Part shown: piece by piece, positions 1 through 9,174 of the stretch
Layout of the letters: every line of letters starts with the position of its first letter
How positions within the stretch are numbered: position 1 is the first letter of the stretch
Origin: Halopseudomonas xinjiangensis
Lineage (GTDB): Bacteria > Pseudomonadota > Gammaproteobacteria > Pseudomonadales > Pseudomonadaceae
DNA: 64,000 bases
Reading direction: 5' to 3'
Assembly: GCA_011050525.1 (NCBI GenBank)
Contig: DRFO01000031.1
Span: forward strand, 1 to 64,000
Notes under the pieces: generated by a model
Told to the model about the DNA's origin: nothing
The model's input: only the letters and a program-made list of their open reading frames with translations
The model's database searches: none
Program-made: the position numbers and the translations under genes

Positions 1-95
1 GCTGCCCATTCGGATGGGTAGTCCTTCAGGTTCTCCAGAACCATGCGTACGGCGCGTTCACGGACTTCGGGGGAATAGCTATTGGATTTCTTCAT
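1..95 (-). CDS. IS3-family transposase OrfA, N-terminal fragment (runs off window)
   Basis: The 31 visible codons begin [20 protein letters not shown], the usual opening of IS3-family OrfA proteins, which carry an N-terminal helix-turn-helix of the HTH_Tnp_1 type. OrfA binds the element ends and is normally fused to the OrfB integrase by programmed frameshifting. Only the N-terminus is visible, so neither intactness nor the OrfB partner can be assessed. The family assignment rests on this short but characteristic stretch. Confidence 0.75.
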   Translation of the reverse strand, partial: MKKSNSYSPEVRERAVRMVLENLKDYPSEWA

Positions 96-144
96 GCCTC
101 ATTCTCTCAAGAGTTGAGGCCTCCACGAAACCCGGTGTGATTCA
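1..144 (-). mobile_element. Left-edge remnant or end of an IS3-family insertion sequence
   Basis: The first 144 bases look like the end of an IS3-family element read on the minus strand. Read that way, a terminal sequence beginning TGAATCACACCGGGTTTCGT (up to position 144) is followed by a short leader and an OrfA start at 95. This layout, with a TGA...CCGGGTTTC-type terminal repeat directly in front of an OrfA, is typical of the family. The rest of the element is outside the window, so its completeness and any target duplication cannot be judged. Confidence 0.75.
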
Positions 145-277
145 AGCCTTCCAATTGCTTGTCTCTGCGGACAAAACAGCCTACCTCATTGTAAATAAAA
201 GACATTTAATAACTGGCAAGTTTAATGCTTAGGACCCCATGCCAACTTTTGAATCACACAACATGGGGAACTACAAA

Positions 278-994
278 ATGATCAAGAAACTTACAGCCGC
301 TGTTGCCACTGCCAGCATGGTCAGCTTTACAGGCGTGGCACACGCTGAGGCGTTCGATACGGCCATCGGTGAGATCGACGCAAGCATGACCGCCACCCTC
401 GCGACCGATTACATCTGGAGGGGGCAGTCCCAGACCAATGGCGCTGGCGCCGTGCAGGGTAGCCTGGATCTTGCCCACGAGAGCGGAATCTATATCGGTG
501 CCTGGGCATCAAACGTCGCTGCCGAGGACTTTGGCGGCGCCAGTGTGGAGATAGATTACTACGCGGGCTATGCAGGCAGCATTAGCGATGACATCGGTTA
601 CGATCTCGCCTGGGCGACCTACACCTTCCCCCAAGGGATCGATAACGTAGACGAGGTGCTGGGGAGCATAGATCTGTATGGATTTACCCTCGGTGCCAAG
701 TACGCCTACGATCCACAAAGCGCGCTGTACACCTATGTCGGCTACGGCTTTGATCTGCCCTATGACATTGGCCTTGGCCTGCACTACGGGATGACAGACG
801 CGAAGGACCCTATCGGTGGCATAGACGATGGGCACTACAGTGATTGGGCAGTGACCCTCGGCAAGACAATACTGGGGTTGGACGTGGCCTTGATGTACAG
901 CGATACCGATCTGGACGAGGACTGTACCGCCATTTACGTCGACAGTGATTCCTGCGATGCCAACGTCACCCTGGCAGTAGCGAAATCATTCTGA
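278..994 (+). CDS. TorF-family putative outer-membrane protein (Gcw_chp type)
   Basis: A 238-residue exported protein. The ATG at 278 is chosen because it has a GGGGA ribosome-binding site just upstream and opens directly into a signal peptide (cleavage predicted after AHA, about residue 23). The possible earlier start at 239 would bury that signal. The mature part has alternating aromatic and glycine-rich strands (ATDYIWRGQSQ, VEIDYYAGYAG) and ends in AVAKSF, a C-terminal Phe as in beta-barrel proteins. The motif TDYIWRGxSQT is characteristic of the TIGR02001/TorF family, which is annotated as putative porin with no defined substrate. It stands alone between the IS end and a small membrane gene. 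Confidence 0.8.
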   Translation: MIKKLTAAVATASMVSFTGVAHAEAFDTAIGEIDASMTATLATDYIWRGQSQTNGAGAVQGSLDLAHESGIYIGAWASNVAAEDFGGASVEIDYYAGYAGSISDDIGYDLAWATYTFPQGIDNVDEVLGSIDLYGFTLGAKYAYDPQSALYTYVGYGFDLPYDIGLGLHYGMTDAKDPIGGIDDGHYSDWAVTLGKTILGLDVALMYSDTDLDEDCTAIYVDSDSCDANVTLAVAKSF

Positions 995-1048
995 CCGAGC
1001 AGCCGCAAGGCTAATCCGCAAAGCATACACGCCGGGTAGCCGAACAGG

Positions 1049-1294
1049 TTATCCGGCTGTGGCGGCAGACGACTGAGCGCGCCGGCGAATGCCCATGTCC
1101 ACACGCATGCAGATTGCAGCAAGAAACAGGAACGCTATGCCAAGGCTGCCCCGGGTGACGCCGAAGCCGAACAACGCAGAAAGCCCATTGGCTATCTGAT
1201 CAGGATAAGCAGCCAGCAGCCCTCCCAACGGCACCATGACAAACAGAAAGCAATAACCCATCGTTCTCAATACCGTCACGATCTTTCCTCGCAC
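1049..1294 (-). CDS. Small hypothetical membrane protein
   Basis: An 81-residue reading frame with a GTG start at 1294. An ATG at 1261 preceded by GAG is an alternative giving about 70 residues. The sequence shows two hydrophobic stretches (roughly residues 12-30 and 45-62) and a basic C-terminal tail (RVDMGIRRRAQ), so a two-pass inner-membrane protein is likely. I do not recognise a family. It lies in the same orientation as dcd and mrp but is separated from dcd by about 70 bp. It could be spurious, although the hydrophobic pattern argues for a real gene. Confidence 0.5.
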   Translation of the reverse strand: MRGKIVTVLRTMGYCFLFVMVPLGGLLAAYPDQIANGLSALFGFGVTRGSLGIAFLFLAAICMRVDMGIRRRAQSSAATAG

Positions 1295-1364
1295 CTATGC
1301 CTGTTCGAAAACCAGCATGGCGCGATCAGACAGGCTATTTGTATTAGACGTTGGTGGAATACAG

Positions 1365-1931
1365 TCAGGCGCGGGGCAATGTTACACCGCGCTGCCCCTG
1401 ATATTTGCCGCCGCGGTCACGGTAGGATACCTCACAGACTTCATCTGATTCGAAGAACAGCATCTGCGCTACGCCCTCGTTGGCATAGATCTTCGCCGGC
1501 AGGGTGGTCGTGTTGGAAAACTCCAGCGTGACGTGTCCTTCCCACTCGGGCTCCAGCGGCGTCACGTTGACGATAATGCCGCAGCGGGCATAAGTACTCT
1601 TGCCCAGACAGATCGTCAACACATTGCGCGGAATCCGGAAGTATTCCACGGTGCGCGCCAGCGCAAAGGAATTGGGCGGGATGATGCAGACATCGCTTTT
1701 AATATCAACGAAGCTTTTCTCATCGAAATGCTTGGGGTCGACCGTTGCCGAGTGAATATTGGTAAAAACCTTGAATTCATCGGCACAGCGCACATCGTAG
1801 CCGTAACTGGACACACCATACGAAATAACCGGCGCGCCCTGGGCACCACGCATCTGGCGTTCTACAAAGGGCTCGATCATTCCCTGTTCTTCGGACATTT
1901 GACGAATCCAGCGGTCAGACTTGATGCTCAT
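1365..1931 (-). CDS. dcd: dCTP deaminase
   Basis: This enzyme converts dCTP to dUTP plus ammonia, feeding dTTP synthesis; it is a cytosolic homotrimer of the dUTPase fold. The 188-residue length is normal for the family. Visible hallmarks are [16 protein letters not shown] near residue 42, the [14 protein letters not shown] segment containing the catalytic Glu, and the C-terminal [14 protein letters not shown] nucleotide-closing tail. It lies 69 bp downstream of mrp on the same strand, an arrangement known from pseudomonads, so the two are probably co-transcribed. Confidence 0.96.
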   Translation of the reverse strand: MSIKSDRWIRQMSEEQGMIEPFVERQMRGAQGAPVISYGVSSYGYDVRCADEFKVFTNIHSATVDPKHFDEKSFVDIKSDVCIIPPNSFALARTVEYFRIPRNVLTICLGKSTYARCGIIVNVTPLEPEWEGHVTLEFSNTTTLPAKIYANEGVAQMLFFESDEVCEVSYRDRGGKYQGQRGVTLPRA

Positions 1932-2000
1932 GGTGGTTCCTGCACTGTGCCAAAAAGAGTGGGCATGTTACCGGTTTATGCGAAGCGGCAAAAGTACACA

Positions 2001-3092
2001 TCAGTCATCGCTGATGCTGATGTTGGGCATGACCTGGGAACCGGCTCGGTCGGCGATACGTGCACCAACGTGGCGGGCCATGTCCTGATAGATCATGCTG
2101 ATCTGGCATTCGGGTTCGGCGACCACCGTCGGTTTGCCGCTGTCGGCCTGCTCACGAATCATCATCGACAGCGGCATCGACGCCAGCAGATCGACATCGT
2201 ACTGTTCAGCCAGCCGCTCCCCCCCGCCTTCACCAAACAGGTGCTCGGCATGCCCGCAGTTCGAACACATGTGGATGGCCATGTTTTCCACCACACCAAG
2301 TACCGGAATATTGACCTTGCGGAACATTTCCACGCCCTTCCTGGCGTCCAGCAGGGCAAGATCCTGGGGCGTGGTAACGATGACCGCGCCGGTCACGGGC
2401 ACTTTCTGCGCAAGGGTTAGCTGGATATCCCCAGTGCCCGGTGGCATGTCTACAATCAGGTAATCCAGGTCATCCCAGGCAGTCTGCGTCAGCAGCTGCA
2501 TCAGCGCGCCCGAGACCATCGGCCCGCGCCAGACCATGGGGGTTTTCTCATCCACCAGAAAAGCCATCGACATGACCTGAATGCCGTGGGCGGTGGGTGC
2601 AACGAAAAACTTCTGGTCTCTGACCTCAGGGCGAGTCCCTTCCGGCAGTCCAAGCATCAGACCCATGCTCGGCCCGTAGATGTCGGCATCGAGAACGCCA
2701 ACTTTTGCCCCCTCCCGGGCCATCGCCAAAGCCAGGTTGACCGCTGTGGTCGACTTGCCCACCCCGCCTTTTCCGGAGGCAACTGCGATGATGTTCTTCA
2801 CGTTATCCATGCTAGCCACTGCGCCTTGTGCCGGCGCCTTTCTGACCTCACACCGCACAACAATCCGGGCAGTCTGGACGCCCTCCACGCCCTCGGCGGC
2901 GACCTGGAGCATCTGCGCGATGCCGTCGGTGACCCCTGCCGCCGCGTAGCCGAGGACGAACTCGGCGGTAACGCTGCCGTTGTCGGTGGTCAGGCTGCGC
3001 ATGCAGCCTGAGCTGATCAGATCCTTCCCGGTGTAGGGATCACGATATTGGGCCAGAGCCCGTTCGACAGCAGAGCGGTCTATTTCAGTCAT
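2001..3092 (-). CDS. apbC: Mrp/ApbC-family iron-sulfur cluster carrier ATPase
   Basis: A 363-residue P-loop ATPase that carries and transfers Fe-S clusters in the cytosol. An N-terminal MIP18/DUF59 domain (about residues 5-75) is followed by a deviant Walker A motif, SGKGGVGKST, at residues 106-115. A CSNCGH motif provides the CxxC cysteines that bridge the cluster between subunits. The start MTEIDRS at 3092 is preferred over the upstream in-frame ATG at 3116 because it matches the usual family N-terminus. It is upstream of dcd. The label mrp is equally valid. Confidence 0.93.
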   Translation of the reverse strand: MTEIDRSAVERALAQYRDPYTGKDLISSGCMRSLTTDNGSVTAEFVLGYAAAGVTDGIAQMLQVAAEGVEGVQTARIVVRCEVRKAPAQGAVASMDNVKNIIAVASGKGGVGKSTTAVNLALAMAREGAKVGVLDADIYGPSMGLMLGLPEGTRPEVRDQKFFVAPTAHGIQVMSMAFLVDEKTPMVWRGPMVSGALMQLLTQTAWDDLDYLIVDMPPGTGDIQLTLAQKVPVTGAVIVTTPQDLALLDARKGVEMFRKVNIPVLGVVENMAIHMCSNCGHAEHLFGEGGGERLAEQYDVDLLASMPLSMMIREQADSGKPTVVAEPECQISMIYQDMARHVGARIADRAGSQVMPNISISDD

Positions 3093-3175
3093 GGGAATTC
3101 CGATGGCAGGGAGCATTGGCCCCCTATGCTACTGGGTGACGGGACAGGGTAAAAGGGCTTGTTAGAGAAGACAGC

Positions 3176-3204
3176 GGCCGCGGTGATTGGGTTCATCCGC
3201 GGCC
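3176..3204. repeat. 8-bp GC-rich inverted repeat between mrp and selC
   Basis: GGCCGCGG at 3176-3183 and CCGCGGCC at 3197-3204 form a perfect inverted repeat around a 13-base loop. It lies in the roughly 158-bp gap upstream of the selenocysteine tRNA. No T-run follows on either strand, so it is not an obvious intrinsic terminator. Its role is unknown; it could be a stabilising hairpin or chance in GC-rich DNA. Confidence 0.35.
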
Positions 3205-3250
3205 CTGATTTGGTTATGGTCGCTACGAGCTTGTGTTAGCCTGTCGCGAC

Positions 3251-3345
3251 GGAAGGGCATCGTCCCCGGTGGGGCGCCCGGATTTCAAACCCGGTGAGAT
3301 GCGCGAGGCGCGTCTGGTAGGTTCGACTCCTATTCCCTTCCGCCA
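3251..3345 (+). tRNA. selC: tRNA-Sec (anticodon TCA)
   Basis: This is a 95-base tRNA gene with encoded CCA at 3343-3345. The anticodon TCA lies at 3285-3287 in the loop TTTCAAA, so it reads UGA. The long variable arm (GAGATGCGCGAGGCGCGTCT region) and the T-arm GTAGG-TTCGACT-CCTAT closely follow the layout of E. coli selC. Seven acceptor pairs are perfect (3251-3257 with 3335-3341). The eighth position characteristic of tRNA-Sec is C3258 opposite T3334, which is not a Watson-Crick pair. It implies selenoprotein synthesis, probably a formate dehydrogenase; selA, selB and any selenoprotein gene are not in the window. The dctP stop codon is only 6 bp from its 3' end. Confidence 0.93.
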
Positions 3346-3351
3346 TACGAC

Positions 3352-4530
3352 TCAGGCTGCCTCGTCCATATCCGCAGGCTCAGTACCCGGCTCGGCTGAG
3401 GGCATGCCTTCGGGGTTTTCCCCCTCCGGATACTCATCCGATGCCGCACCCGTATCGGTAGTGTCGCCTTCCTGAGCACCCTCACCTACCTGTTCAAGCA
3501 ACGCATCAAGTAACGGCTGGCCACGCTCACCCACCATTTCAACGAAGGTATCACGCACCGGGAGACTCAACTCGCGGAATGCCTGACGCTCCTCAGGAGT
3601 GAGGTAGATCAATTCGATATCGCTGTTTTCCGTGATGATATCGAGACGCTCGGTATTCAAACGCGTCTGCACATCATGGATGTACGGAACCAGCTCGGTG
3701 GCTGTTTCTTCGATAACGTTTTTATGCTCGTCGGAAAGATTGTTATACCATTCCTGGTTCGCCATGAAGGTGGCAATGAACTGGGCCTGATTGGCGAAAA
3801 TCATGTAGTCCTGAACCTGGTAAAAGTCCATTTCCTGATGCGCGAAAACCGGCTGGATATTTCCATCAAGCTGACCCAGTTGCAGGCCACTGAATAGCTC
3901 GCCATATTCCATCGTCGTCGGATTGGCACCATAGGCGCTGTAGGTTTCGCGCAATAGACTGTTATCCATCACCCGAATCGACGTTCCTTCGAAATCCGCT
4001 GGTGTGCGTATGGCCTTGTTGGCAGTCCAGACCTGCCATCCTTCAGGCACAATGGCCAGAGGTTGCAGGCTCCGCTCGTTGAAGGCTTCGACAAACGCAG
4101 GATTCTTCAGAAAATCGGGGTCGTTGAGCAGTTCCGCATTCTTCAGCTCGTCCTCGGTCAGCACAAAATTGAGACTGAACAATTGCGACTCGGGAACGGT
4201 ACCGCCAAGGAAGCCAGAGCCGAACGCCAATTCGATAGCGCCCGATTGCACCTGGTCATAGATATCGGTCAGACCACCCAGTTGGCCGTAAGGAAACAGC
4301 CGAACCTCCACCTCACCGTCCGTCTTTTCGCTAACCAACTCTGCGAACCGCTCGCCATATTCATACTGCACGCTGCCTTCAATCTCTTCCAGACCAAAAC
4401 GCCAGATGTCCACCTGGCCGGTGGCCGGCTGCTCCTCAACTCCCGTCGCAACAGCAGTTTCTTCTTCATCCGACCCGCAGGCCACCAACGCCATCGCGGT
4501 AATTCCCAAGCAGACATTACGCCAGTTCAT
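3352..4530 (-). CDS. dctP: TRAP transporter substrate-binding lipoprotein, DctP family
   Basis: This is the periplasmic receptor of a tripartite ATP-independent (TRAP) transporter that captures an organic acid or related solute for DctQM. The start at 4530 has a GGGAG site and opens into a lipoprotein signal ending MALVAC with Cys18, so it is probably membrane-anchored rather than free. The DctP core (about 40-340) includes the conserved GIPVRVMDN-like segment around SIRVMDNSLLRETYSAYGANP. The last 50 or so residues form an unusual tail rich in Glu, Asp, Pro and Gly that is not part of the normal fold. It is divergent from dctQM, with about 230 bp between. Substrate cannot be read from sequence. 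Confidence 0.9.
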   Translation of the reverse strand: MNWRNVCLGITAMALVACGSDEEETAVATGVEEQPATGQVDIWRFGLEEIEGSVQYEYGERFAELVSEKTDGEVEVRLFPYGQLGGLTDIYDQVQSGAIELAFGSGFLGGTVPESQLFSLNFVLTEDELKNAELLNDPDFLKNPAFVEAFNERSLQPLAIVPEGWQVWTANKAIRTPADFEGTSIRVMDNSLLRETYSAYGANPTTMEYGELFSGLQLGQLDGNIQPVFAHQEMDFYQVQDYMIFANQAQFIATFMANQEWYNNLSDEHKNVIEETATELVPYIHDVQTRLNTERLDIITENSDIELIYLTPEERQAFRELSLPVRDTFVEMVGERGQPLLDALLEQVGEGAQEGDTTDTGAASDEYPEGENPEGMPSAEPGTEPADMDEAA

Positions 4531-4760
4531 GGAACGCTCCCTATCGATTGTTCTGGATAACCTTTTTAACCTTATCACAGGAACTCGATATGTCCACGCC
4601 GTGCAAAAACAAAATCGATGGGTTATGGTCAAAAGTGAACGAGGCGGCTCGCGGGGGATCAAAACGTGACCCGCAGCCCCCGATACGTTGCGGCTCGTGC
4701 CGAATTGCGTTCAAGTTACCCAGGTAGCGCCTGGTTACAGGCCATGGAGAGGACGGTTAG

Positions 4761-5369
4761 ATGCCCGAACCTGCCGACAAGTCGGCCAGCAAGTCTTTCA
4801 CGACGCGGCTCAGCTATGGGCTGGGTATACTGGACAAGACCACCGAGCACATCGAAAAACTCATTCTAGGATGCAGCGTACTGTTTTTGGCAGGAATGCT
4901 GGTGGCTCATATTGTTGGCAGGCAGTTGTTTAATCAGGGCATTCCAGGCCAGGTCGAACTAACTCAGATCAGTTTGATCACCATGACCTTTATCGGGCTT
5001 GGCTACGGTGTCCGGCGTGCCAGACACATCAGCATGTCTGCCTTCTACGACCAGTTGAAAGGCAAGCCGCGCAAGACCCTGTTGATTCTTATCCACGTAA
5101 CGACCGGCGCTCTGATGTTCTACCTCGCCTGGCATGCATGGGGCTACGTCAGCGCGATCCAGGAGCGCGGCAGGACGTCTGCGGCATTGCAGATTCCTCT
5201 CTGGATCCCCTACCTCGCTGCGCCGGTTGGTTTTGCCCTGGCAGGGATTCAATACTGGCTGACCGTTGCGCGCAATCTGATTTCGAAGGATATATACCGT
5301 TCGTTCAGCGAAAGGGAAGCCTACGACGAGGTGCCCAGTGAAGCCTCGCCTGATAACAACGCCCTATGA
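4761..5369 (+). CDS. dctQ: TRAP transporter small permease, DctQ family
   Basis: A 202-residue inner-membrane protein, the small subunit of the TRAP transporter. Four hydrophobic segments are visible (about residues 36-55, 70-88, 110-130 and 150-170), along with the family motif VELTQISLITMTFIGLGYGVRRARHI. The ATG at 4761 has AGAGGA upstream. It is followed 15 bp later by dctM, indicating an operon. The charged C-terminal tail (EREAYDEVPSEASPDNN) is cytosolic and not unusual. Confidence 0.9.
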   Translation: MPEPADKSASKSFTTRLSYGLGILDKTTEHIEKLILGCSVLFLAGMLVAHIVGRQLFNQGIPGQVELTQISLITMTFIGLGYGVRRARHISMSAFYDQLKGKPRKTLLILIHVTTGALMFYLAWHAWGYVSAIQERGRTSAALQIPLWIPYLAAPVGFALAGIQYWLTVARNLISKDIYRSFSEREAYDEVPSEASPDNNAL

Positions 5370-5384
5370 GAAGGCGCTGAAAGC

Positions 5385-6665
5385 ATGCTGACAATTACGA
5401 TCCTGGTGATGGTCGCCCTTTTGCTGATGGGCTTTCCGATGATGGTGCCGCTGCTGGCCGCCAGCCTCTTGCTGCTCTTTTTCGAGCTCGACATGACCAA
5501 TGTCAGCCTGTTGATGGGCCAGATGATCAGCGGCGTCCAGTCCTGGGCGCTGGCGGCGGTGCCGCTGTTCATCTTTGCTGCGGACCTGATGACGCGCGGT
5601 CACACCTCCAACCGGCTGCTCGACCTGGTGCAGAGCTTTGTCGGGCACTTGCGCGGCGGCCTGCCCATCACTACTGCGGCCGGCTGTACCCTGTTCGGGG
5701 CGGTTTCCGGCTCCACTCAGGCTACGGTAGTGGCTATGGGCAAGCCGATGCGGCCGCGGTTGCTGGAAAAGGGCTATTCGGACTCCTTCACCATCGCCTT
5801 GATCATTAATAGCAGCGACATTGCCCTGCTCATCCCCCCGAGCATCGGCATGATCATTTACGGAGTGGTGTCTGGCGCCTCGATTGGTGATCTGTTTATC
5901 GCCGGCATTCTGCCCGGCCTGATGATACTGGGACTGATTTCGGTGTATTGCTGGATAGGTTCGATACGCATGGGCATCGAACCGGAGCAGCGGTTAGGGT
6001 GGATTGCCCGTTGGCAGGCGGCAAAAAAAGCGATACTTCCGCTGGGATTTCCCTTCGTGGTGGTGGGCGGCATTTATGCAGGCATATTCAGCCCCACCGA
6101 AGCCGCAGCCATCGCCGTGCTGTATGCACTGGTTCTGGAAATAGTCGTGCTGCGAGCCGTGAGCGTGCGCGAATTATGGGATATAGCCTTGTCTACCGGG
6201 CTCATTACCGGGGTGGTTTTCATCCTCGTCGCGGCAGGTACTGCATTTACCTATACGATCTCCTTCGCCGGGATACCGCAGGCCATCCTCGGGCCGGTAG
6301 TGGAAAGCATAGGCGACAGCAAAACGCTGGTGTTGGGACTCATTGCGGTATCGTTCTTCATCGGCTGCATGTTCGTCGATCCCATCGTCGTAATCCTGAT
6401 ACTGACTCCCCTGTTCAAACCTGCGGTAGCAGCCGCTGGCCTGGACCCTGTTCACGTGGGCGTTATCGTTACCCTGCAGGCCGCAATAGGGTCGGCAACA
6501 CCGCCCTTTGGCTGCGATATTTTCACGGCCATGGCGGTATTTCGTCGCCCCTATTTTGACGTAATCAGAGGCACCCTGCCCTTCATCGCCATTCTGCTTT
6601 TCGCCACTGTTGTGCTGATCCTGTTCCCCAGCATCTCGCTATGGCTACCGTCACTCGCGGGCTGA
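5385..6665 (+). CDS. dctM: TRAP transporter large permease, DctM family
   Basis: A 426-residue integral membrane protein that forms the sodium-coupled translocation pathway of the TRAP transporter. It has about a dozen hydrophobic segments and characteristic DctM motifs: GCTLFGAVSGSTQATVVAMG near residue 100, INSSDIALLIPPSIGMIIYG near 145, and the C-terminal LQAAIGSATPPFGCDIFTA. Length is normal for the family. It is encoded directly after dctQ, with the receptor gene divergent. Confidence 0.94.
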   Translation: MLTITILVMVALLLMGFPMMVPLLAASLLLLFFELDMTNVSLLMGQMISGVQSWALAAVPLFIFAADLMTRGHTSNRLLDLVQSFVGHLRGGLPITTAAGCTLFGAVSGSTQATVVAMGKPMRPRLLEKGYSDSFTIALIINSSDIALLIPPSIGMIIYGVVSGASIGDLFIAGILPGLMILGLISVYCWIGSIRMGIEPEQRLGWIARWQAAKKAILPLGFPFVVVGGIYAGIFSPTEAAAIAVLYALVLEIVVLRAVSVRELWDIALSTGLITGVVFILVAAGTAFTYTISFAGIPQAILGPVVESIGDSKTLVLGLIAVSFFIGCMFVDPIVVILILTPLFKPAVAAAGLDPVHVGVIVTLQAAIGSATPPFGCDIFTAMAVFRRPYFDVIRGTLPFIAILLFATVVLILFPSISLWLPSLAG

Positions 6666-6841
6666 GCAGTTCGTACTGAGCAAAAAAATCAGGGAATGCC
6701 TTGGCCACGCTCTTCGGGTATCAAACTATCTGCCGATAAACTCATACAGTGGCAAGGATGGCTAGCGTCAGACGCGACGGGAGTCATTTGTTGTCCTATA
6801 ACTATAAAAGCGCGTTGTCTATTACTTGCTGCGAGGGAATC

Positions 6842-8551
6842 ATGAACGCAAAGGAAGCTACATCAAGACTGGATACCGCGACCATTCCGGCGGCATCGCC
6901 CAATAGCTGGCTTTACCCCACTCTCTGCGCTTGCCAGGTATTTTTCGCCGGTGCCTTGTTCTGGCAGGCAGACGGCTGGCTGTCAGGCGCTGCGGTGTTG
7001 TTAACGCCCCTTTCGCTTTATCTGATTTTCAGAACCCGCCGGACCGGCGCTGAGGATAGTCCACTGCTGCAGCGCCTGGTGGCTGCCAATGGACAGCAAA
7101 TCGATCTATCGCAGCTGACCGAGGAGAGGCGCCTTTCCAGTCCTTCCGGCGAAGCCTTTGAGCGGCTCAGCGGTCGTCTGCGTGACATGCTTCTTGGATT
7201 CCAGCAACAAAGCCTGAGCATCGCCCTGTCCTCCGCCCAAAGTCGTTTGCTGGCCGAACAGGCGGCACGGGAAGCGAAAAAGCAGCAGAGTTTGTCCGAG
7301 CTGATTTTCCAGGCGAGCGAACAAACCACGGGGGCGCTGCAGGATATCAGCAGCCGGTCCAACGGCATAACTCAGACCAACAGCCGCAACCTGGACGCTG
7401 CCAGACAATCGAAGCAGCAACTGAGCGAAGCCCGTGTGCAGATGCAACACATCAGCCAGGCGATGGGCAGTTTCAAGGAAAATATTGAGGCACTGGATAG
7501 CACCTCGTCGCAGATACGCAGCATTCTAACCACGGTGCAGGACTTTTCCGCACAGACCAACATGCTGGCGTTGAATGCGGCAATCGAAGCGGCGCGTGCA
7601 GGCGAGCAGGGCCGGGGCTTTGCCGTGGTGGCCGATGAGGTGCGCAATCTGTCGGTCAAGGTAGGCAATGCCGCCGATCAGATTGGCCAACTGATGGAAC
7701 AGATGGTCAAGGCCATGGAGGGTGCCGATCAGCAAACCCAGGTCATGCAGGAAAAAACCGAGGTAGCGGGTAGCGCGGTAACAGTGGCGGCCGATCAATT
7801 CGAGCAGATGGTGGAGGACTTCGACAGAACCAATGGTGATCTGCTGATGGTTAGCAGCGCGCTGGAGCAACTGACCGCCACCAACCAGGAAACCAACGAG
7901 CACGGCGGTGCCATTCGTGAGCTGAGCGCCACTATTTTGCAGCGCATGGATCAGACCTTTACACAGGTCGACACCCAGCGGGACAACACCAATCTGGTTT
8001 TGCAGGAGCTTTCCCGGCTGCGCCTTGGCCACGGCCACCTTGAGGCCACCACCAATATGCTCATGCAGCGTCGGCACGACATCGAGGATGTACTGGTGCA
8101 GCTGCAAAGCCGCGGGATTGACGTATTTGACCGCAGCTATACACCTATCCCCAATACCAACCCGCCGAAACATAGCGTCAGTTGGGCAGAAGCCTATCGC
8201 CAGGGTGTTCAGCCATTACTCGACAGTTGGGACCAGCAGGGCAAGGACGGCGTGCTGTATGTCGTTCCGGTAGATGATCATGGCTATCTCGCTGCTAGCC
8301 GCTCTGCAGCTTCGCGGCCACCCACTGGCGATCCCAAGGTAGACGCGGTGAAAAGTAATTTCATGCGCTTCGTGGTGGAAAAGGTAGAGTTGAACAATCT
8401 GAACAAATGCATGCACGTCAGCATGGGTACCTACGTGTTGCCCGGGGGCATGGTCACCTTCGCGGTATACGTGCCGATTCATGTCAATGGTCGTCGCTGG
8501 GGCACGCTCAGCGCCGGTATCCTGCCGACCGCCCTGGGCCTGAGCAGCTAG
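6842..8551 (+). CDS. Methyl-accepting chemotaxis protein with C-terminal cytosolic domain
   Basis: A 569-residue chemoreceptor. The ATG at 6842 has GAGGGA upstream and is preferred to 6749. Two transmembrane segments (about 24-41 and 46-63) are separated by only a few residues, so there is essentially no periplasmic sensor. A coiled-coil signalling domain follows, with the hairpin-tip hallmark [20 protein letters not shown] and VADEVRNLS near residues 240-275. Unusually, about 140 residues follow the signalling domain ([14 protein letters not shown] to the end), including [19 protein letters not shown] and [19 protein letters not shown]. This looks like a cytosolic PAS/Cache-like ligand domain. 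The ligand is unknown. The gene overlaps the convergent hydrolase gene by 4 bp. Confidence 0.9.
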   Translation: MNAKEATSRLDTATIPAASPNSWLYPTLCACQVFFAGALFWQADGWLSGAAVLLTPLSLYLIFRTRRTGAEDSPLLQRLVAANGQQIDLSQLTEERRLSSPSGEAFERLSGRLRDMLLGFQQQSLSIALSSAQSRLLAEQAAREAKKQQSLSELIFQASEQTTGALQDISSRSNGITQTNSRNLDAARQSKQQLSEARVQMQHISQAMGSFKENIEALDSTSSQIRSILTTVQDFSAQTNMLALNAAIEAARAGEQGRGFAVVADEVRNLSVKVGNAADQIGQLMEQMVKAMEGADQQTQVMQEKTEVAGSAVTVAADQFEQMVEDFDRTNGDLLMVSSALEQLTATNQETNEHGGAIRELSATILQRMDQTFTQVDTQRDNTNLVLQELSRLRLGHGHLEATTNMLMQRRHDIEDVLVQLQSRGIDVFDRSYTPIPNTNPPKHSVSWAEAYRQGVQPLLDSWDQQGKDGVLYVVPVDDHGYLAASRSAASRPPTGDPKVDAVKSNFMRFVVEKVELNNLNKCMHVSMGTYVLPGGMVTFAVYVPIHVNGRRWGTLSAGILPTALGLSS

Positions 8552-9174
8552 GAGATCAGCGTGGCGCAGAACTTCAGGGCGCGTTGTGCTGCGTCCTGAA
8601 TGAGATCGTCCTGCGTTCTGCCGCTCGATTTGAGCGGCTTCAGATCATGGTCCCCCGACTCGAGCCATTCCACTGTGAGCCCGGATGCGAGGTCATAATC
8701 GGCTACCTCCTCCGGCTTGCCGAACGGATCACGAGTGCCTTGCAGGATCAGCCCGGGTGTGGCGAGGGCATGCAGGTGAGCGGTACGGGTTTTCCCGGGT
8801 TTGCCGGGTGGGTGAAAGGGATAGCCGAAGCATATCAACCCAGCGGCGTTGAGAGCGTCAGCCACGGTGCTGGCAACTCGACCGCCCATCGATTTGCCGC
8901 CAACAAAGACCGCGCCGGGCAGATCTTTGCAATGTTCGACAAACGCCTCTTCGAGCAGAGGAAAGCGGTCCGGGGGACGTTTCCGACCGGTGGCGCGACG
9001 CTGGCTCATGTAAGGAAATTCGAAGCGCATGACCCGCAGCCCACCTGCGGCGAGGCATTCGGCCAAGTGCTGCATATAATAGCTGTCCATCGGCGCGCCA
9101 GCGCCATGCGCCAACACCAGGGTGGCGTTCATTCCGGTGTCTTGCGGTTGGTTCCAGATCACTGATTTTGTCAT
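8548..9174 (-). CDS. Alpha/beta-hydrolase family protein (KAT8/TEX30-like dienelactone-hydrolase fold)
   Basis: A 208-residue protein starting MTKSVIWNQ at 9174. Features of the alpha/beta-hydrolase fold are [13 protein letters not shown] (oxyanion strand-turn) near residue 20, the nucleophile elbow GGKSMGGR near residue 95, [16 protein letters not shown] containing the acid Asp, and SGDHDLKP containing the catalytic His. The family is widespread in proteobacteria but its substrates are undefined. It is a single gene, convergent with the chemoreceptor. Confidence 0.8.
   Translation of the reverse strand: MTKSVIWNQPQDTGMNATLVLAHGAGAPMDSYYMQHLAECLAAGGLRVMRFEFPYMSQRRATGRKRPPDRFPLLEEAFVEHCKDLPGAVFVGGKSMGGRVASTVADALNAAGLICFGYPFHPPGKPGKTRTAHLHALATPGLILQGTRDPFGKPEEVADYDLASGLTVEWLESGDHDLKPLKSSGRTQDDLIQDAAQRALKFCATLIS

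Noticed and set aside
1533-2420. 295-codon plus-strand frame over dcd and mrp
   Set aside because: It is antisense to two clear genes, has no family signature and spans their intergenic gap; high-GC codon bias explains it.
6661-6690. Possible terminator after dctM
   Set aside because: Only a 4-bp stem (CAGT/ACTG) precedes the A-rich stretch; too weak.
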